Source of the DNA: Mycobacterium ahvazicum
Lineage (GTDB): Bacteria > Actinomycetota > Actinomycetes > Mycobacteriales > Mycobacteriaceae
Length of the DNA: 64,000 bases
Assembly (NCBI RefSeq): GCF_900176255.2
Contig: NZ_FXEG02000005.1
Coordinates: 62,001 to 126,000 of the forward strand
Direction: 5' to 3'
Below the pieces are notes generated by a model, which worked only from the letters and a program-made list of their open reading frames with translations, searched no databases and was not told the origin of the DNA. How positions within the stretch are numbered: the stretch's first letter is position 1; each line of letters begins with the position of its first letter. This document shows, in pieces, positions 25,820 through 34,855 of the stretch. A program made the translations under genes and the position numbers.

Positions 25820-26958
25820 GCCGGACGTACCTTGGGCGTAAGGGTGAGCATGATGTCGAGGCTGGTGCGCAGCGCTCCCGCGACCGGACCCGGCACCCTG
25901 TTGACCAGTTTCAGCGTGGGCCGCGCTATCGGCGGGGTGATCGCCCGTGCGAGGCGCCGGATGCGCAGCGCGTCCCCGCCGGCCCACCCGGGATCGGTGT
26001 CGGCGAGGTGATGCGGATCGGTCAGCGCGTTGACCGGGCGGGGCCGCCCGTTGGTGGTCAATGCCCGACGGATGGCGTCCTCGACGCTCAGCAGGCCGCC
26101 GGGCGGGTCGGGTACCCGGCCGCGCAGGTCGCTGGCGGAGGCGACCATCGGGTGATCCAGCGATTCCACCAGGTCGCCGGCCAATCCTGGTGGGACCGGC
26201 AACGCAAGCCCGGTGACCAGCGACGCCAGCGAGGTGTCGATCCGGCCGACCGGTAGTGCGGTGTGCCACCGGCCCGAGATACGCGCATAGGTCTTCAGCA
26301 GGCCCCGGTAGGACGTGGTGTCCGGACCGGCGATGTCGTAGGCGCCCGCGGGCACCCGCTCGGGGTTCGCCGCGGCGAGCAGATAGTGCAGCACGTCGCG
26401 AATGGAGATCGGGTCGATCGGGTTGTCCAACCAGTTCGGCACCGGCAGCAGCGGGAACCGGTCGCCGACATAACGCATCATCTCGAACGACGTCGAGCCG
26501 GCGCCGATGATCACCGCCGCGCCCAACCACACCAGTTCCGGGCCGTCGGGCACGGCCAGGGCCTCGGCCACCTCGGCCCGGCTGGCCAGATGATCGGACA
26601 GCTCATCGGCAGCGGGCACGAAGCCACCCAGGTACACGATGCGCCGCACCCCGGCGTCGCGGGCGGCGGCCGCGATGTTGGCGGCCGCTGCCCGGTCGGC
26701 GTCGCGGAAGTGGGGCTGGCCGATCGCGTGCACCAGGTAGTAGAGCACGTCAACCGGGCCCGCGGCGTCCATCGCCGCCTGCGCCGACACCGGATCCGAG
26801 GCATCCAACCGGACCGGCGCAACGCGATCAAACCAGCCGAACCGCTTGAGCCGCTCGGGGTTTCGAGTGGCGGCTACCACCTGGTGGTTGTTCGCGAGCA
26901 ACGCCGTGACCAGACGCGATCCCACATAACCACTGGCACCAGTGACCAGAATCCGCAT
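25816..26958 (-). CDS. NAD(P)-binding SDR/NmrA-like protein
   Basis: 380 residues, related along its length to the SDR at 23781: TGASGYVGSRLVTALL, YLVHAIGQPHF, IVYLGGFVPA, ASRAEVAEAL, FEMMRYVGDRFPLLPVPNWLDNPIDPISIRDVLHYLL. It lacks the C-terminal DUF2867 part and ends with a different, Pro-rich tail. It is coupled by ATGA to the CPBP protease gene, which suggests a joint role at the membrane (inference). Upstream, 204 bases separate it from the type III PKS on the other strand. Confidence 0.82.
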   Translation of the reverse strand: MRILVTGASGYVGSRLVTALLANNHQVVAATRNPERLKRFGWFDRVAPVRLDASDPVSAQAAMDAAGPVDVLYYLVHAIGQPHFRDADRAAAANIAAAARDAGVRRIVYLGGFVPAADELSDHLASRAEVAEALAVPDGPELVWLGAAVIIGAGSTSFEMMRYVGDRFPLLPVPNWLDNPIDPISIRDVLHYLLAAANPERVPAGAYDIAGPDTTSYRGLLKTYARISGRWHTALPVGRIDTSLASLVTGLALPVPPGLAGDLVESLDHPMVASASDLRGRVPDPPGGLLSVEDAIRRALTTNGRPRPVNALTDPHHLADTDPGWAGGDALRIRRLARAITPPIARPTLKLVNRVPGPVAGALRTSLDIMLTLTPKVRPA

Positions 26959-27050
26959 CTACTGACCCTATCCCGGACGGGCCACGTCTAAACCCGGTCG
27001 ACCCAGCCGCGGCGGCGCATGCAGGCCAGGGTCCAGGCGGATGCCGGACG

Positions 27051-27063
27051 TGACCAGTGGTCA
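27051..27063. promoter_or_regulatory. Palindrome TGACCAGTGGTCA, candidate operator
   Basis: Exact 6-1-6 inverted repeat in the divergent gap between the SDR gene (start 26958) and the type III PKS operon (start 27163 or 27118). Position and symmetry suit a dimeric regulator controlling one or both units. No promoter boxes could be assigned with certainty. Confidence 0.4.
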
Positions 27064-27162
27064 TCATCACAACTATGACAACTGAACAATGCGATCTACG
27101 GCACCGTAACGCAAGGTATGGACAAAACTACGGGGGCCAGTTCGGCACACATCGGACTGGAA

Positions 27163-28218
27163 ATGTCGACCAACTACACGGATCCATCCATCGCAGCGGT
27201 CGCGGTGAAGTTCCCAGAAAACCGGTACACCCAGGACGAAGCCGTCGGCGCGCTGACCGACTTCGCCGGCCCGGACTTCCAGCGGTTCGCGCTCAGCAGT
27301 GGGGTTGAGCACCGCAACACCGCCTTGCCGCTGTCGCGCTACCGCGAGCTGACCGGTTTCACCGAGGCCAACGCCGCCTACCTCGACGTCGCTCTCGACC
27401 TGGCCGAGCAGGCGCTGCGCGCGGCGCTGGACGAGGCGGGCGTCGAACCCTCGGAGGTGGACGTCGTCTTTTCCACGACGGTGACCGGACTGGCCGTACC
27501 GACGGTCGAGGCACGACTTGCCGCACGGGTGGGCCTACGCCAGGACGTCAAACGCATTCCGCTGTTCGGCCTGGGCTGCGTGGCGGGTGCGGCCGGGACC
27601 GCCCGCATGCACGATTACCTGCGGGCCTTCCCCGATCACGTCGCCGCGCTGCTCGCCGTCGAACTGTGCTCGCTGACCATTCAGCGCGAAGACCATTCGG
27701 TCGCAAATCTCGTCGCCACCAGCCTGTTCGGCGACGGCGCCGGCGCCGTCATCGCGAAGGGCGCCAACTACGCGGGCCGGCCAAGGGGTCCTCGGGTGCT
27801 GGCCACCCGAAGCCGGCTCTACCCCGACACCGAAGATGTCATGGGCTGGAACATCGGCAGCGACGGCTTCCGGATCGTACTGTCGGCCGACGTCGCGAAC
27901 GTCACCGAGAAATACCTGGGCGACGACGTCCGCCGCTTCCTCGCCGACCACGGACTGCAACCGCAGGATGTGTCGCGTTGGGTCTGCCACCCCGGTGGCC
28001 CGCGGGTGATCGAGGCGGTGGAGGAAGTGCTGGATCTGCCGGGAGATGCCCTTGATCACACCCGAAAGTCGTTGCGCGAGAACGGGAATCTGTCTTCGGT
28101 CTCGGGGCTGGATGTGCTCAGGGCGAACGTGGCCGATCCGCCACCGGCCGGCTCGCTCGGCCTCATGATCGCGATGGGTCCGGCGTTCTGCTCCGAGCTC
28201 GTGCTGTTGGCCTGGTAG
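27163..28218 (+). CDS. Type III polyketide synthase (SrsA-like)
   Basis: 351 residues from the ATG at 27163; an in-frame ATG at 27118 adds 15. Chalcone-synthase fold with the full triad: Cys139 (GLGCVAGAAG), His276 (CHPGGP) and Asn309 (NGNLSS). The acyl pocket region differs from that of plant enzymes. It is followed within 24 bases by an isoprenylcysteine methyltransferase-like gene and then a flavoprotein, the gene order of Streptomyces srsABC, where the PKS makes alkylresorcinols from fatty acyl starters. Alkylresorcinol or alkylpyrone synthesis is therefore the best guess. Confidence 0.9.
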   Translation: MSTNYTDPSIAAVAVKFPENRYTQDEAVGALTDFAGPDFQRFALSSGVEHRNTALPLSRYRELTGFTEANAAYLDVALDLAEQALRAALDEAGVEPSEVDVVFSTTVTGLAVPTVEARLAARVGLRQDVKRIPLFGLGCVAGAAGTARMHDYLRAFPDHVAALLAVELCSLTIQREDHSVANLVATSLFGDGAGAVIAKGANYAGRPRGPRVLATRSRLYPDTEDVMGWNIGSDGFRIVLSADVANVTEKYLGDDVRRFLADHGLQPQDVSRWVCHPGGPRVIEAVEEVLDLPGDALDHTRKSLRENGNLSSVSGLDVLRANVADPPPAGSLGLMIAMGPAFCSELVLLAW

Positions 28219-28242
28219 CGGCGGACACGGGATAGTGGTGGC

Positions 28243-28743
28243 ATGTACTACCTGCTGATCCTCGCGGTCGGGCTCGAACGCATTGTCGAGCTGGTGCTGT
28301 CCAACCGGAATGCGCAATGGTCTTTTGCCCAGGGCGCCAAGGAGTTTGGCAAACCGCACTACATCGTCATGGTCGTCATTCACACGGCTCTACTGGTCGG
28401 CTGCGTCGTCGAACCGTGGGCACTGCACCGGCCGTTCATCGGATGGCTGGGCTGGCCGATGCTGGCCATCGCCGCGGCCAGTCAGGTACTGCGCTGGTGG
28501 TGTATCACCACGCTGGGCCGGAGGTGGAACACCAGAGTGATTGTGTTGCCGGAGGCGCCCCTGGTGCGGCGGGGGCCCTACCGGTGGCTGCACCACCCGA
28601 ACTATGTTGCAGTGGTGGCCGAAGGGTTCGCGTTGCCGCTGGTGCACACCGCGTGGCTGACCGCGGCCACGTTCACCGTCGCCAACGCGATTCTGCTCAG
28701 TGTGCGGATCAGGGTGGAGAACTCCGCGTTGGGTTACACATGA
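28243..28743 (+). CDS. Isoprenylcysteine carboxyl methyltransferase-like membrane protein (SrsB-like, Rv1139c)
   Basis: 166 residues, same length as Rv1139c, with four to five membrane helices. The C-terminal half carries the ICMT core GPYRWLHHPNYVAVVAEGFALPL, where the HPNY motif contacts SAM. In srs operons the equivalent protein O-methylates the alkylresorcinol. Its TGA overlaps the next ATG (ATGA), so it is coupled to the flavoprotein gene. Confidence 0.88.
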   Translation: MYYLLILAVGLERIVELVLSNRNAQWSFAQGAKEFGKPHYIVMVVIHTALLVGCVVEPWALHRPFIGWLGWPMLAIAAASQVLRWWCITTLGRRWNTRVIVLPEAPLVRRGPYRWLHHPNYVAVVAEGFALPLVHTAWLTAATFTVANAILLSVRIRVENSALGYT

Positions 28744-29756
28744 GCTCCTATGACACCGACCTGCTGATCGTCGGAGGCGGGCCCGGCGGCCTCGCGACGG
28801 CGTTGCAGGCGCGCCGGCACGGGCTTTCGGTCATCGTGGCCGAACCGCGCGAGGACCCGATCGACAAGGCATGCGGCGAGGGGTTGATGCCCGGCGGCCT
28901 CGCCGAGCTGATGTCGCTGGGTGTCGACCCGGCCGGCATGCCGTTTCACGGGATCGCCTATGTCAGCGAGCAACGGCGCGCCGAGGCGCTGTTTCGCAAC
29001 GGGCCCGGCCGCGGCGTGCGACGCACCACGCTGCACGCCACACTGCAGGCACGGGCCAAAGAGCAAGACACCGAATGGATCCGGACAAAGGTGACCAGCG
29101 TCGAGCAGGACGCCCATGGTGTCAGCGCCGCCGGCATCCGGGCGAAGTTCTTGGTCGGTGCCGACGGACTGCACTCGACGGTGCGGCGCTGTGTCGGCAT
29201 CAAGGCCGCGGCCGGTAAGCCGCGACGTTACGGTGTGCGTTGGCATTTCACGGTGCCGGCCTGGTCGGAGTTCGTCGAGGTGTACTGGTCGCGGCTGGGT
29301 GAGGCGTACGTGACGCCCGTGGAACCAGACCTGGTCGGCGTGGCGATCCTGTCGCAGGGACGGCCCGACCTGGCCTGGTTCCCACGGCTGGCCCGGCACC
29401 TCGAGGGAGCCGGCCGCGGGCAGGCGCGCGGCTGCGGCCCGTTGCGCCAGGTGGTCTCGCGCCGCGTCGCGGGCCGCGTACTGCTGGTCGGCGATGCGGC
29501 CGGCTACGAGGATGCGCTGACCGGCGAGGGCGTCAGCCTGGCCGTCAAACAGGCGGCGGTCGCGGTCAACGCCATCGCCAACGAGACACCGGCCGCGTAC
29601 GAGGCGGCGTGGCACCGGGTTACCCGCAACTACCGCTACCTGACCCGGGGAGTGGTGCTGGCCAGCACGCCGCGCGCGACGCGGCGTGCCATCGTGCCGG
29701 CCTGTGAACGCCTACCCGGGTTGTTCGGCTTCGGCGTAAACATTCTCGCGAGCTAA
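28740..29756 (+). CDS. FAD-dependent oxidoreductase (SrsC/geranylgeranyl-reductase-like, Rv1138c)
   Basis: 338 residues, equal to Rv1138c. FAD-binding DLLIVGGGPGGLATALQARRHG (residues 7-28), ACGEGLMPGG as in geranylgeranyl reductase-type flavoproteins, VGADGLHSTVRR and the second nucleotide motif LLVGDAAGYEDALTGEGVS. In the srs system the flavoprotein hydroxylates the phenolic ring and gives a quinone; the same role is proposed here. Start ATG at 28740, overlapping the upstream stop by 4 bases. It converges with the crotonase gene, 2 bases away. Confidence 0.88.
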   Translation: MSSYDTDLLIVGGGPGGLATALQARRHGLSVIVAEPREDPIDKACGEGLMPGGLAELMSLGVDPAGMPFHGIAYVSEQRRAEALFRNGPGRGVRRTTLHATLQARAKEQDTEWIRTKVTSVEQDAHGVSAAGIRAKFLVGADGLHSTVRRCVGIKAAAGKPRRYGVRWHFTVPAWSEFVEVYWSRLGEAYVTPVEPDLVGVAILSQGRPDLAWFPRLARHLEGAGRGQARGCGPLRQVVSRRVAGRVLLVGDAAGYEDALTGEGVSLAVKQAAVAVNAIANETPAAYEAAWHRVTRNYRYLTRGVVLASTPRATRRAIVPACERLPGLFGFGVNILAS

Positions 29757-29758
29757 CG

Positions 29759-30562
29759 CTAGCGGGCCTTCCAGACCGGCTCGCGCTTCTCGGCGAACGC
29801 CAGCGGGCCCTCCTTGGCGTCCTCGGACCGGATCAGGGTGCGCATCTCGTTCACGGTGCGCTCCCAGCCGACCTGGTCGCCGGTGATGACGCCCTCGTCG
29901 ACGCCGGCTGCGATGCGCTTGCTGGCTTGCACCGACAGCGGCGCGTTCACGGTGATGCGCGCCGCCATCGCCAGTGCCGCGTCGAGCACCGAGCCGTCCT
30001 TGACGACCTGGTTGACCAGGCCCCATTCCCAGGCGTCGGACGCCGTCATCGGCTCACCCGTCAGCAGCAGCTCCATCGCGACCTTGCGGGGCAGCTGGTC
30101 GACGATGCGGAAGACGCCACCGGCTGCGGCGATCAGTCCCCGTTTGACTTCGGGCAGACCGAATTTCGCCACCTCGTGGGCGACGACCAGGTCGCTGGCC
30201 AGTGCCAGCTCGGTGCCGCCGCCCAGCGCGGTGCCGTTGACGGCCGCGATCGTGGGCTTGTCGATGAAGTGTTGCACGTAACCGGCGAAGCCCCAGTCGG
30301 CATGGTCGGGGTGATAGAGGTTCTCCCGGCGTGCGATCGCTTTGAGATCGGCTCCGGCGCAAAAGGATTTGTTTCCGGCGCCGGTGAGCACCACCGCCCG
30401 CACCTCGGGGTCGTGCTGGGCTTCCTCCAGCGCATCCCCGACTCCGATGCTGACCGCGGCGTTGATCGCGTTGCGCGCCTCGGGCCGGTTGATGGTAATG
30501 ACCATCACGGCGCCGAGGCGCTCAACCAAAACTGCCGGCGCCGCGCCCTGCGCGTCCGTCAC
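29759..30562 (-). CDS. Enoyl-CoA hydratase/isomerase family protein (Rv1136-like)
   Basis: 267-residue crotonase with both catalytic Glu positions kept (ALGGGTELALASD and GLPEVKRG), and the oxyanion-hole AGADLKAIARR, so a true enoyl-CoA hydratase is plausible. The start GTG (30560-30562) overlaps the TGA of the thiolase gene (GTGA), indicating an operon in which hydration and thiolysis of the same acyl chains follow each other. Confidence 0.9.
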   Translation of the reverse strand: MTDAQGAAPAVLVERLGAVMVITINRPEARNAINAAVSIGVGDALEEAQHDPEVRAVVLTGAGNKSFCAGADLKAIARRENLYHPDHADWGFAGYVQHFIDKPTIAAVNGTALGGGTELALASDLVVAHEVAKFGLPEVKRGLIAAAGGVFRIVDQLPRKVAMELLLTGEPMTASDAWEWGLVNQVVKDGSVLDAALAMAARITVNAPLSVQASKRIAAGVDEGVITGDQVGWERTVNEMRTLIRSEDAKEGPLAFAEKREPVWKAR

Positions 30563-31707
30563 AGCAGCTCCACGATGGTGGCGTTGGCCTGGCCGCCACC
30601 CTCACACATCGTCTGCAGGCCGTAGCGAATTCCCTTGTCCCGCATGTGGTAGAGCAGCGTGGTCATGATCCGCGCGCCGGAGCCGCCGAGCGGGTGGCCG
30701 AGCGCGATCGCGCCGCCGTTGGGGTTGAGCTTCTTCTCGTCGGCACCGATGTCCTTCAGCCACGCGAGCGGAACGGGCGCGAACGCCTCGTTGACTTCGT
30801 AGGCGCCGATGTCGTCGATCGAGAGCCCGGACCGCTTCAGCACTTTCTGGGTGGCCGGGATCGGCGCGGTCAGCATGATGACCGGGTCAGCTCCAGCCAG
30901 AGTGGCGGTGTGCACCTTGGCAATTGGGGTCAGGCCCAGGTCCTTGGCCTTCTCCGCCGACATGAACAACAGCGCGGCCGCGCCGTCGGAGATCTGCGAG
31001 GAGTTCCCGGCATGGATCACGCCGTCCTCCTTGAAGGCCGGCTTCAGCGAGGCCATCTTCTCCATCGGAGTGCCGCGCCGGATGCCTTCGTCCTTAAGCA
31101 CGACGTTGCCGTCGGCGTCCTTGATGCCCACGATCTGATCGTCGAATGCACCGGAATCCTGTGCTGCAGCGGCCTTTTCGTGGGAGTCAAGGGAGAACTG
31201 GTCGAGCGCGGTGCGGTCGAATCCCCACTGCTCGGCGATCATTTCCGCGCCCAGGCCCTGGTTGGGGATCTGACCGTCGTAGCGGGAGATGAAGTTCTCG
31301 GGGTAGGGCCGTCCGCCATTGGCCAGCGAGGCGCCCATTGGCGTGCGCGACATCGACTCCACACCACCGGCGACGACGACGTCGTAGTGCCCGGCGACCA
31401 CACCGGCCGCGGCGAAGTGGATGGACTGCTGGCTCGATCCGCACTGGCGGTCGACCGTCACGCCCGGGACGGTCTCCGGCCACCCGGCGGTCAGCAGTGC
31501 GGTACGGCCGATGTCGAGGGCCTGCTCGCCGGCCTGCATCACGCAGCCCCAGATCACGTCGTCGACGATTTCGGGGTCGATGCCGGCCCTGGTGGCCAGC
31601 CCGTTGAGCACCTGGGCGGACAGCTCGGCGGGGTGCACCCCGGAAAGTCCTCCGTTGCGCTTGCCAATGGGTGAACGCACGGCCTCGACGATGACAGCTT
31701 CAGGCAT
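30559..31707 (-). CDS. Acetyl-CoA acetyltransferase/thiolase (Rv1135c-like)
   Basis: 382 residues, ATG at 31707 with AGGAGA upstream. Thiolase catalytic residues are all present: Cys89 in DRQCGSS, His338 in GHPLGGSGAR and Cys368 in CEGGG. It cleaves 3-ketoacyl-CoA with CoA. It is coupled to the crotonase downstream. A copy of the GAACAAAT-type operator shared with the accessory block is 235 bases upstream, and repeats fill the space between. The block from 32003 on is inserted between this gene and metE relative to M. tuberculosis. Confidence 0.93.
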   Translation of the reverse strand: MPEAVIVEAVRSPIGKRNGGLSGVHPAELSAQVLNGLATRAGIDPEIVDDVIWGCVMQAGEQALDIGRTALLTAGWPETVPGVTVDRQCGSSQQSIHFAAAGVVAGHYDVVVAGGVESMSRTPMGASLANGGRPYPENFISRYDGQIPNQGLGAEMIAEQWGFDRTALDQFSLDSHEKAAAAQDSGAFDDQIVGIKDADGNVVLKDEGIRRGTPMEKMASLKPAFKEDGVIHAGNSSQISDGAAALLFMSAEKAKDLGLTPIAKVHTATLAGADPVIMLTAPIPATQKVLKRSGLSIDDIGAYEVNEAFAPVPLAWLKDIGADEKKLNPNGGAIALGHPLGGSGARIMTTLLYHMRDKGIRYGLQTMCEGGGQANATIVELL

Positions 31708-31860
31708 GGTTAGGTCTCCTTTGACTCCGGTCTTGCCTCGATTGTCAACCAAGGGGTTGGGCGGCCCGGTAGCGGGGTGGGCTGGGCGCGCCCATTCGCT
31801 GATGCACCGCGGCGTTGAGTGTGCGTGCGTGGTGAAGACACGCCGAAGGGGTCCGGCCTG

Positions 31861-31920
31861 TGCGCACACGCGACGCCCTGTGCGCACACGCGACGCCCTC
31901 AGCGCAGACATGACGCCCGG
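31861..31920. repeat. 20-bp tandem repeat, two exact-type copies plus one degenerate
   Basis: TGCGCACACGCGACGCCCTG at 31861-31880 is repeated with one change at 31881-31900; a third unit at 31901-31920 differs at several positions but keeps the GACGCCC core. TGTGCGCACA is itself a palindrome. Located in the 295-base gap upstream of the thiolase. Such units could vary in copy number between strains. Confidence 0.7.
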
Positions 31921-31941
31921 CCCGGCCACCGACTTCAGACC

Positions 31942-31957
31942 GAACAAATGTTAGGTC
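31942..31957. promoter_or_regulatory. Operator-like palindrome, site 1 of the accessory regulon
   Basis: GAACAAATGTTAGGTC. The left half matches the consensus GAMCARAT exactly; the right half has two deviations. On the minus strand TTGACC precedes it, but no good -10 follows at 17 bases, so promoter activity is doubtful. It lies between the thiolase start and the aldehyde dehydrogenase stop. Confidence 0.45.
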
Positions 31958-32002
31958 AACTCTGCCATGGCCTGAGCCGGGCGGCCGCTACCCGCGGGCG
32001 AA

Positions 32003-33487
32003 TCAGACGGCGGGGTACGCCACCGACTTGATCTCGGTGTACTGGTCGAAGCCGGCGATGCCGTTCTGCCGGCCGATGCCGCTCTCCTTGTACCCACCGA
32101 ACGGCGAGTCGGCCGCGTAGCCGGCACCGCCGTTGACGCCCATGAAGCCGGCTTTGATCCGGCGGGTCACCGACAGCGCGCGCTCCAGGGAACCCGAAAA
32201 GACGTTGCCGGCCAAGCCATACACGCTGTCGTTGGCGATCCGGATCGCGTCCTCCTCGTCGTCGAACGGGATGACCGAGAGCACCGGCCCGAAAATCTCC
32301 TCCTGCGCGATCGTCATCTTGTTGTCGACGTTGGTGAAAAGCGTTGGGCGGACGAAGTATCCCTTGTCAAAGCCGGTCTCCGCGCCGGGGCCACCGACCA
32401 AAGCCGTAGCACCCTCGTCGACGCCCTGCTGGATGTAGCTGTTCACCCGCTCGTACTGCCGCTGCGAGATCACCGGGCCGCACAACGTCGCGGGGTCCTG
32501 CGGGTCGCCGCACGTGACGTTCTCGTAGATGTTCTTCAGGATCTCGACACCCTCGTCATAGCGGGACCGCGGCAGCAGCATCCGGGTCGGGTTGGCGCAA
32601 CCCTGACCGGCGTGCATACACGGTGCGATGCCGACCATGCAGGCCGTGCCGAAGTCCGCGTCTTCCAGCACGATGGTCGCCGACTTGCCGCCGAGCTCCA
32701 GGAACAGCCGCTTCATCGTGGCCGCACCCTTTTCCATGATCCGCTTGCCGACCACCGTCGAGCCGGTGAACGAGATCAGGTCGACCTTGGGCGACAGCGT
32801 GAGTTCCTCGCCGACAAAGTGATCCGACGCGGTGACGACGTTGACGACGCCGGCCGGGATGTCGGTGTTTTCGGCGATCAGCCGACCGAGCCGGTTCGCG
32901 TTGAACGGGGTGTTCGGCGCCGGCTTGAGCACCACGGTGTTGCCGCTGCCCAGCGCCTGGCCGAGCTTGTTGATTGTGACCTCGAACGGGAAGTTCCACG
33001 GCACGATTGCGCCGACCACACCGACCGGCTCGCGCCACACCTTGATCGTGGTGTTCGCACCGGTCAGGCTGATCACCCGGTCCCCGAGGTCGGTCTCCCA
33101 GGCGTACGAGTCGATCAGCCGGGCGGGGTACTTCAGCCCGTCTGCCAGCGGGGCGTCCAGCTGCGGCCCGTAGGTGATGGCGCGGGGCGCGCCGACCTCG
33201 AGGATCAGCTCCTCGCGCAGCTCGTCGATCTCGGACTCGATGGCCTCGTGCAGCTGCAGCAGGCAGCGCTTGCGCAGCTCCTTGTTGGTCGACCAATCGG
33301 TCTCGTCGAACGCCCGCCGGGCGGCGTCGATCGCCCGATGCATATCTTCCTTCGAGGCGTCGGAAACCTCGCCGAGTGACTCCTCGGTCGCCGGGTTGAT
33401 GTTGGTGAAGGTGCCGGCCTGGCCTTCGACCAGCTTGCCGTCGATCATCATCTTCGGCTCGAACCGGACCTTTACAGTGTCAGCCAT
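32003..33487 (-). CDS. NAD(P)-dependent aldehyde dehydrogenase
   Basis: 494 residues, standard ALDH length. Asn165 (PWNFPF), Glu264 (LELGGKS) and nucleophile Cys297 (GQGCANPTR) make a complete active site; FTGSTVVGKRI and EEIFGPVLSVIPFDDEEDAIRIAND are further landmarks. It would oxidise an aldehyde made by the P450 or SDR encoded upstream. It follows the P450 gene after 145 bases, in which a possible promoter TTGCCA/TAAGGC is seen on the minus strand, so it may be transcribed separately as well. Confidence 0.93.
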   Translation of the reverse strand: MADTVKVRFEPKMMIDGKLVEGQAGTFTNINPATEESLGEVSDASKEDMHRAIDAARRAFDETDWSTNKELRKRCLLQLHEAIESEIDELREELILEVGAPRAITYGPQLDAPLADGLKYPARLIDSYAWETDLGDRVISLTGANTTIKVWREPVGVVGAIVPWNFPFEVTINKLGQALGSGNTVVLKPAPNTPFNANRLGRLIAENTDIPAGVVNVVTASDHFVGEELTLSPKVDLISFTGSTVVGKRIMEKGAATMKRLFLELGGKSATIVLEDADFGTACMVGIAPCMHAGQGCANPTRMLLPRSRYDEGVEILKNIYENVTCGDPQDPATLCGPVISQRQYERVNSYIQQGVDEGATALVGGPGAETGFDKGYFVRPTLFTNVDNKMTIAQEEIFGPVLSVIPFDDEEDAIRIANDSVYGLAGNVFSGSLERALSVTRRIKAGFMGVNGGAGYAADSPFGGYKESGIGRQNGIAGFDQYTEIKSVAYPAV

Positions 33488-33632
33488 TTTTGTTCAGCTC
33501 TCTTCAGACTCGTGATCTTGTGACTCGTCCCTGCGGAGAGCCTTACTGGAAACTAGCCGATTGGCAACATGCTGCCTGCGGGCAGGGCCCTGACGTGCGA
33601 TTACCGCACGCTCGCTCGGCATCGTGACCGCG

Positions 33633-34853
33633 CTATTTCTGCGCGTCGAACAACACCGGTACCGAGGTCGGCGACCGGAACACCTGTCCGCGGATGTGCG
33701 GGTCGTCCCCGTCGGGGTCCAGCCGCAGATTCGGCAGCCGGTCCAACAAAAGGTTGATCGCGGTCCGCATCTCCAGGCGCGCCAGGTGCATGCCGAGGCA
33801 GACATGCACGCCGTGCCCCCAGCCCAGATTCGCCTTGGCAGGCCGGTGAATGTTGAACGTGTTCGGATCGTCGTAGCGGTCCTCTTGCCGGTTCGCCGAA
33901 CCCAGCATCGGCATCACCGTCGCCCCGGCCGGGATCGCCACCCCGCCGAGTTCGGTGTCGCGCGTCGCGACCCTGGTGATGGTCAGCAGGGGCGACTCCC
34001 ACCGCACACCCTCCTCGATGGCCTGCGGCAGCAGTGAGCGGTCGGCGCGGATCGCAGCCAACTGCGCGGGATCCGACAGCAGCGCCAACAGCAGGCTGCC
34101 CAACGACCGGTAGGTCGTCTCGACGCCGGCGGGCAACAGCAGCCGCAGGAAGGAGAAGATCTCTTCGTCCGCGAGCTTTTCCCCGTCGATCTCGGCCGCG
34201 GCGAGCGCACTGATCAGGTCGTCCTTCGGCTCGGTCCGCCGGGCCCGCAGTATCGGCGCGAAGTATTCGCACAGCGCGGCCGAGGCCGCCAGCCCGCGCT
34301 CGGGGTTCATCAACCAACTCAATAGCGAAATCGACCACCGCTGGAACTGTGGGTAGTCCTCTTCGGGCAAGCCCAACAGGCCCGCGATGATCTGGCTCGG
34401 ATAGTCGAAGGTGAACTCCTTGACCAGATCCGCCTTGCCGGTGGGGGCGAACTTGTCGATCAGGCCGTTCGCCACCCGGCCGACCAGCTCGTCTTGCCAA
34501 CGCGCCAATGACTTCTGCGAGAACGCTTTTGACACCAGCGAGCGCAGCCGGCCGTGGATGGGTTCGTCCATGCCGAGCATCACGCCGTCACCGAGCACGG
34601 GGCCGAACGCGGCGATCACGGCCGACGACGAGAACGTCTCGTTGTCTCGCAGCATCTGCTGGATGTCCTCGTGGCGATACACGATGAACATCGGCAGCGA
34701 CTCCTCGTGCGGCAGCGCTCCCGAGGTCTCGAGTCGCTGCACCGGTTCCTCACGACGCAGCCGCGCCAGTTCGGTGTAGGGGTCACGCACATCACCGGAG
34801 ATCGCGTCGTCGAAGGCGCCGAAGTCGGCCAAGTCGTCGAAAAGCTGTTCCAT
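33633..34853 (-). CDS. Cytochrome P450
   Basis: 406 residues, soluble bacterial type. Heme ligand Cys352 in GWGHGVHVCLGMHLAR, ExxR at Glu281/Arg284, I-helix AGVETT (242-247). The N-terminus is FDDLADFGAFDDAISGDVRDPYTELARLR, as in several actinobacterial hydroxylases. No ferredoxin gene is adjacent, so electrons must come from elsewhere. The start is 2 bases downstream of the SDR stop, in the same operon as AveC-like and substrate-binding genes. I cannot assign a CYP number. Confidence 0.93.
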   Translation of the reverse strand: MEQLFDDLADFGAFDDAISGDVRDPYTELARLRREEPVQRLETSGALPHEESLPMFIVYRHEDIQQMLRDNETFSSSAVIAAFGPVLGDGVMLGMDEPIHGRLRSLVSKAFSQKSLARWQDELVGRVANGLIDKFAPTGKADLVKEFTFDYPSQIIAGLLGLPEEDYPQFQRWSISLLSWLMNPERGLAASAALCEYFAPILRARRTEPKDDLISALAAAEIDGEKLADEEIFSFLRLLLPAGVETTYRSLGSLLLALLSDPAQLAAIRADRSLLPQAIEEGVRWESPLLTITRVATRDTELGGVAIPAGATVMPMLGSANRQEDRYDDPNTFNIHRPAKANLGWGHGVHVCLGMHLARLEMRTAINLLLDRLPNLRLDPDGDDPHIRGQVFRSPTSVPVLFDAQK

Positions 34854-34855
34854 CT

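Noticed and set aside
33470..33500. TTTTTGTTCAG before the aldehyde dehydrogenase as a further operator
   Set aside because: Only a half-site, overlapping the start codon and without symmetric partner.
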